Source: Chloromonas sp. AAM2 (lineage: Eukaryota > Chlorophyta > Chlorophyceae > Chlamydomonadales > Chlamydomonadaceae). From it: DNA of 24,974 nucleotides. Position 1 is the stretch's first letter; the number at the start of each line of letters is the position of its first letter. Shown one piece after another: positions 20,634 to 24,974 of this stretch. The notes below the pieces were generated by a model. That model was not told where the DNA came from. It made no database searches and was given only the letters and a program-made list of their open reading frames with translations. The DNA is taken from contig QAXH01003209.1 of the NCBI GenBank assembly GCA_004335635.1, forward strand, positions 619 through 25,592. Direction: 5' to 3'. The position numbers and the translations under genes were made by a program.

Positions 20634-22133
20634 CTGCAAACAGTGGTGATGCAGGACCATGTATCGCAATGCCCAGATGCGACTGTCCTGGCCGGTTTTG
20701 TGTCAAAAGGAGAATGCAATTTCAATTATTGAGGTCTGACACGACCCAGATGTGAACCCGTGCTGACGCTGACACGACAAGATGTAAAATGGCCGGCTGG
20801 CGGCAACCCGGCAGCATGTACCGCTATGTCGAAGCTCCAACTGATGCGTATTTCACGTCTGCTGTGAGACATCGCGGCAAATGCAAGCTGTGTGCACATG
20901 CAAGCGTCCAAGGGTACGCGGTCACGAAATTTGTTGTGAGGTGCAACATGGTAAAATGACAGCAAATTCGATTGGAATGACGGCTTCCATGGCTTCGGTT
21001 CCCAAATGATACTTGCTCCTATACGGCCATTTTTCCGTTGCATTCGCCCACCCATTGTACCACCGTTGCTTCACAGCAACACTCACGCTGCATGTGCCGG
21101 AAGGCTGTGCGACCTGGATGTGAGTGAGGCTGCAACAGCGTGCACAGTGACTGTGGACTTGTGCCCTTTTGCTGCCTCCACGAAGGGTGATGGGACTGCT
21201 TCTTGCATGATGCTAGCTTTTGCGCTGAAATCAGCCTATTCTGCACTGCCTTGTGGTACCAGCAGGCTCACGAACGAAGTTGGGCGTGCCCCCCGCGTTG
21301 TGCTCCCCTGCTCAGAGCGGCAGGCCTGAGCGCTGCCAACTGTTGAATACCGAGTATCTGCTGTGTTCAGGTGTGTGTGCAATCTGCAAGACATGTCTTC
21401 CGGCGGAAAAGGGAGACGCCAAGAAACGGGCGGAATGACATGACTCGTTTTCACGTACACATTTGCATCGAGGCGTATTCGATGAACACACTCCAGACGG
21501 CAAGAGCCAGCTGATTGTAATCGATTCGCATTCGCCTTGCAGCCACAAACGAATAGGACATGCTAGGCAGCACAGAAGCCATGCTGGCTGCACAGCCGGC
21601 GTTGGTGAAGGACGTGCGCAACCGTGTTGCTGCCATCTGATATGAAGCTGAGAGATAGCGTGAGGGGCAGCAGCACTTGGCAATGCATGAAATCAATTAC
21701 CAATCTCCTGCCACGCAAAAGCACTCCACATGATCAGCACCAGCCAAGAACAACAAACGGACTGAATGGCGAAGGAGGAGGCGCTGCCCTTGCATGACCC
21801 TCTCTCAAACTAAGTAAACACAACAGCTGCAGCAGCCCAGTGCAAGCATGGGTAGCAGCAAAAAGTGCAACCATTTGGTTGTGGCAGGATCTGTCAGCCG
21901 TTGTTGCTACCACCATCATAAAGACCATAAAGACCATGTACAAACTGCCCGTAAGTCGCCTGCTCTGCCCAACAGGCTAACTGTTCTGTACGTGTCCATG
22001 CTGCAACAGGTATGTGCCAACAGGTATCAGCACACACCATCCTGAGCTCAAACTCGCAAGCTGCGTCCCAGGTGTTGACTCTCTCTGCCATGTAACGAAG
22101 TATAAGCTAAATAATGCGGCTCCTGCAAGGCAT
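20634..22133 (-). other. kinase 5' region plus MO25 3' flank; no resolved gene
   Basis: About 1.5 kb between the first recognised kinase exon and the MO25 stop, both genes on the minus strand. It must contain the kinase start codon, at least one upstream exon, the kinase promoter and the MO25 3' UTR. I tried minus-strand ATGs at about 21055, 20950, 20872 and 20818. None gives a convincing donor in the required phase (two bases left over). No minus-strand TGTAA was found here for MO25. The open frames on both strands are short and lack recognisable motifs. Confidence 0.5.
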
Positions 22134-24893
22134 TCACTGCTGCGGTGCGGCGGGCTGCTCAGCGGGTGCTGCAGGAGGGGGCGGGGCCGCGGGGGCGGGT
22201 GCAGGCGAGCCCAACATAGAGATCTCACGTATAAGCACCGCCTTCTCCTCCTTGAACATCTCATCACCCTCGTCTGCGCACCAGCAACACATGCACCAGG
22301 ACTTGACCATGAATGGACTTAACCACCCATGCATGCATGCATCTCTCATAGCTGCCATGAGCACAACACGGTCAAAGCCCACCCGTTAAAACTCATTCGA
22401 TCATGTTTTGAGCAGCCCTAATAATTATCCTCTCCATTGGCAGGGCCCTTAATGTCTGACGTCGGTGCATATTTATATGCCACACACGTGACCATGGATG
22501 AACCTGATGGGTGTACGTTGCAATCAGTGTCACGGCCTCCCCTCTCTTGTCGAGTGTGGCACATCAACTGCTACGTGTCTTCCTACCTCTGTCAGTGTGG
22601 AACTCCTCTAAATACTTGAGCAACTTCTCCTTGTTGTTGGCAAGGATGTCAATGATAGGCTGCGGCTTGCTGGGGTTTGCAACAAACACCTGCGCAGACA
22701 TGAAATGAGGCCGTGACCCCTTGCCTATCCAGAAGGAACATGGCTACCACACAAGGCCATCATAGTGCCAAAGTGTGTGCCAGTGACTGCCTGTGTAACC
22801 CAGTTTGCAGTTGCATCTACTCCCTAGCTGCAGCATCACTGTACCTGCCTACATGCCTTCGCTCCAACCCTTGTTTTACCAGCTGATTTGCTGCTGCGCT
22901 GGGAAGGAGTCAGCGGTGTTCCCTGGCCACCATTGCAGTCTGCTGCTCGAGCATGCAGCAGCTCACGCTTGCATCCGTCAACAATGCCATGCCAACTGCT
23001 GCCAGCAAGCTTACCACAAGCTGCCATCATGAGCACTGCCAACTGGCCAATGAGCTGCTTCTCGGCCATCGCCATTTGGTTGACATTGGCGCGCCTGGCT
23101 GCTTCACCATAGCTGCACGTCCCGCACCTGGGCTAGTGGAAGCGCAGCCACCCATCTGTGCCCGACCATTGATACTGCCAGGCGAGCCGCTGCGTGCAGG
23201 GCCTGCCCTGTCTGGCCACATCACGCTGTTCTAGTTGATCAATTTTGCCTAGTCCGCACCTTGAATACATGAAATGCCTCAAACTGGATGCTGCGCGACG
23301 AGTCCTTGAGCATCATCATCATCTGCATGAGGTGCTGCACTTCGCCCACAAACCGCACCATGACCTTCACGTTGGAGCGGTCAAGCAGCAGCTCACCCAG
23401 GAGCTGCGCAGGCACGGCACACAAGACGCATAGTGATCACTCATTGGGACTCAGTTGGCATTACCTTGACGCTATCGTCAGGGCACAGGGAAACCCTGCT
23501 CAACGCGTTGCGTTGTCAGGCTTCTGCCAGCATACGTGCGCCTTGTGAGAGTGCATCCTGCCTGTTCAAGTGCCGGCCACTGCCCCTTGTCGTAGCTGCA
23601 ACTGCATGAGCTATTCTAACGATACATGGTGTTGGCTTCACCTTGAGCGACTGCCGCCGGGTTACGTAATTGCTGCTCTTCAGCAGCTGCATGAATGCAG
23701 GAAAGAACTGCGGGCATGCCAGCACAAGCCAAAACCTTGATGTGGCTGCAGCAAAAAAGGATTGGCCTCCCAGAGGGACCGCAAAGGGAGGTAGGACTGC
23801 GGCGCTGCCTCAGCTGCATCCTGCCGTCAAGAGCAATTAGGGCCATGCTGTTGCCTGTGCCCCCAAACACCCCGGCCACGACTGTTCAGCCCCTGATTGC
23901 AATTCCAGTCACCTCGTCATAATGTTCGACCAAATACTGTGCCACTACGCCTTTATGTCGCGTAAGAAGATCCTGCAGTTGGGACAGGAAAGCATGCCTA
24001 AATGAAAGGCTGTTCTACCTGCACTAAGCTGCTCACTGCCACACGACCAGAGCGGCTGTGGTTGTGTCCCATGCTCTAAAATGGACTCATTAGCGCTGTC
24101 TCGCTTTGCATGCATCGCCTCGCCTTGAACGTTGAGAAGGCATCAGATGCGATCTCAAAGTTGGCCACCTCCACGCGGTCAAAGAAGTCCAGAAACATGC
24201 TGCTTTCCAAGAATTGCCTGTAGGACGGCGCAGCTCAGCTAATGTGAACGTCAGCTGCCGGCTGAAGCATGCATGTCAGGTAGTTGCATGGCCACTTGCC
24301 TGGCCAGTGCCTCATCACGCAGACAGTCTCGCATCATAGCGCCACAGTTGAGGGCAATGCTGGGCTCATCATACCTACACATCACACACATAGCACAGCT
24401 TTGTGATGGGTCTTGAAGGTTTAGACGCAGGCTGCGGGTTGAGCGACGGCCCGATGCGGGATCAGTGCGCCCAAACCTACCCCGAAAAGAGCTTGCTCAT
24501 GATATAAGGATGCTGGATGACATACTGCGCGCCAGGAGAGCGATCCTCCGAGTCGCGTATCCTGATGGTGGCCCCAAAAATTTGCGCAGCGTCCTTGCGG
24601 GGCTCAAAATCTAGTAGGGCCAAGTGCTTTACCAGCAGGTACAGCAAGTCCGTCTTCATCAGCTCTCGCGCCAGCTCAAGCACAGACTCCTTCGTCACGC
24701 CATGCTCTGCGTTGCCAAACATATATATCTTGAGGAAAGCCAAGTACTTGGCGGTCTGCTCCACTGCTTTGGCCTCATGCGCCTTGTCGCCAATTTCCAA
24801 CTGATTCAGAGCCGCCAAGAGCTTGGCCACAGACTCCTGGCATGATTTAGGCTTCTCGCCCCGCCAGTGCGTGAGCTGGTCCAGAAGCGGCAT
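22134..24893 (-). CDS. MO25: MO25/CAB39 family scaffold protein, 8 exons, 364 aa
   Basis: MO25 (CAB39) is a helical-repeat scaffold that binds and activates STE20-family kinases and the LKB1-STRAD complex; fungal relatives act in the RAM/NDR polarity pathway. Exons on the minus strand: 24893-24481, 24374-24300, 24217-24124, 23972-23913, 23707-23642, 23403-23260, 22689-22587 and 22273-22134 (TGA). They sum to 365 codons with consistent phase; human MO25 is 341 residues. Collinear conserved blocks: LLDFEPRKDAAQIF, GYDEPSIALNCG (exons 1-2), FLDFFDRVEVANFEIASDAF, LLTRHK, SNYVTRRQSLK, LLGELLLDR, SRSIQFEAFHVFK and VFVANPSKPQPI. The start is the ATG at 24891-24893 (MPLLDQL); the frame stays open 16 codons further but without ATG. 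The C-terminus carries a Pro/Ala-rich tail (from about SPAPAPAAPPPPAAP) absent from animal MO25. Introns 2 and 3 require GC donors. The gene is complete apart from UTRs and looks functional. Confidence 0.95.
22328..22344. repeat. short ATGC tetranucleotide repeat in a MO25 intron
   Basis: CATG/ATGC repeats about four times in the intron between exons 7 and 8 (22274-22586). It is self-complementary and intronic; no function is evident. Confidence 0.7.
22690..23259 (-). other. long MO25 intron (570 bases) with an open frame on the opposite strand
   Basis: This intron is about 1.6 to 7 times longer than the other six in the gene and holds a 93-codon open frame on the + strand (22953-23234). The frame has no recognised domain. 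The intron may carry an old insertion, but I see no terminal repeats or target-site duplication. Confidence 0.5.
23973..24123 (-). other. GC-AG intron of MO25 (intron 3)
   Basis: The upstream exon must end TTCAAG at 24124 for the frame to continue into GATCTTCTT (Asp-Leu-Leu) at 23972, matching the family's TFK-DLL. The intron then starts GCGAGG. The nearest GT lies 6 bases before the exon end and shifts the frame into a stop. The acceptor is a normal CTGCAG. Confidence 0.75.
24218..24299 (-). other. GC-AG intron of MO25 (intron 2)
   Basis: The exon ends GCCAG at 24300 and the intron begins GCAAGT, the textbook consensus for GC-AG introns (AG|GCAAGT). Joining to the acceptor CTACAG (exon at 24217) restores Ala-Arg-Gln-Phe-Leu in the family frame, with the same spacing as animal MO25 to the following DFF. 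Using the GT four bases further on breaks the frame. Confidence 0.85.
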
Positions 24894-24974
24894 TTTCTGA
24901 CAACCTCCTCTCCACAGCAGTGCCTCACGCTGCCGGGTCACGGCAAGACCATGGGCGTATCAGCCAGGCATCAG
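24894..24974 (-). other. 5' flank of MO25
   Basis: The last 81 bases of the window lie upstream of the MO25 start codon and presumably are 5' UTR or a 5' UTR intron. No ATG in frame and no recognisable promoter element is visible in this short piece. Confidence 0.45.

Noticed and set aside
20726..21055. 109-codon minus-strand frame upstream of the kinase as its N-terminal exon
   Set aside because: It starts with ATG, but no donor in it gives the two-base overhang needed by the exon at 20633, and the translation lacks recognisable features.
24894..24941. Longer MO25 start upstream of the ATG
   Set aside because: The frame is open but offers only a GTG at the far end; the ATG at 24891-24893 gives an N-terminus of normal family length.

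Overview
The window looks like nuclear DNA of a chlorophyte green alga, most likely Chlamydomonadales (Chlamydomonas/Volvox/Haematococcus type). The grounds are dense short introns of about 100-350 bases with GTGAGT/GTGCGT donors and (T)GCAG acceptors, TG- and GCATGC-rich non-coding DNA, Gly/Ala/Pro-rich low-complexity inserts inside conserved proteins, TGTAA-type poly(A) motifs, and the presence of ciliary genes. The species cannot be named from the sequence alone.

Layout. Positions 1-~561 are a 31-bp minisatellite, followed by about 290 bases of non-coding DNA. From 852 to 15809 the + strand carries one very large gene. I resolved 38 exons whose phases agree throughout and give 2301 residues plus a stop. 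They match the coiled-coil ciliary transition-zone protein CEP290 from near its N-terminus to its extreme C-terminus. The first ~100 residues should lie upstream of the window, which would make the minisatellite intronic. Positions 15810-17147 are a convergent intergenic region. It contains a short, broken minus-strand fragment resembling the protein-primed DNA polymerase B of Polinton/Maverick-type elements. Positions 17148-20633 (minus) encode an Aurora-like Ser/Thr kinase with an intact catalytic core, an unusual glycine loop and a long Pro/Ala-rich tail; I could not find its first coding exon. Positions 20634-22133 hold the 5' region of the kinase gene and the 3' flank of the next gene. 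Positions 22134-24893 (minus) encode a complete MO25/CAB39 scaffold protein in 8 exons, two of whose introns only work as GC-AG introns.

How the genes fit together. CEP290 builds the ciliary gate at the base of the cilium. Algal Aurora-like kinases include CALK, which controls ciliary length and disassembly. MO25 is a scaffold and allosteric activator of STE20-family kinases. The window is therefore a small neighbourhood of cilium and kinase-signalling genes. These are independent eukaryotic genes, not an operon, and the functional link between them is inference. I found no rRNA, tRNA, CRISPR array or intact mobile element.
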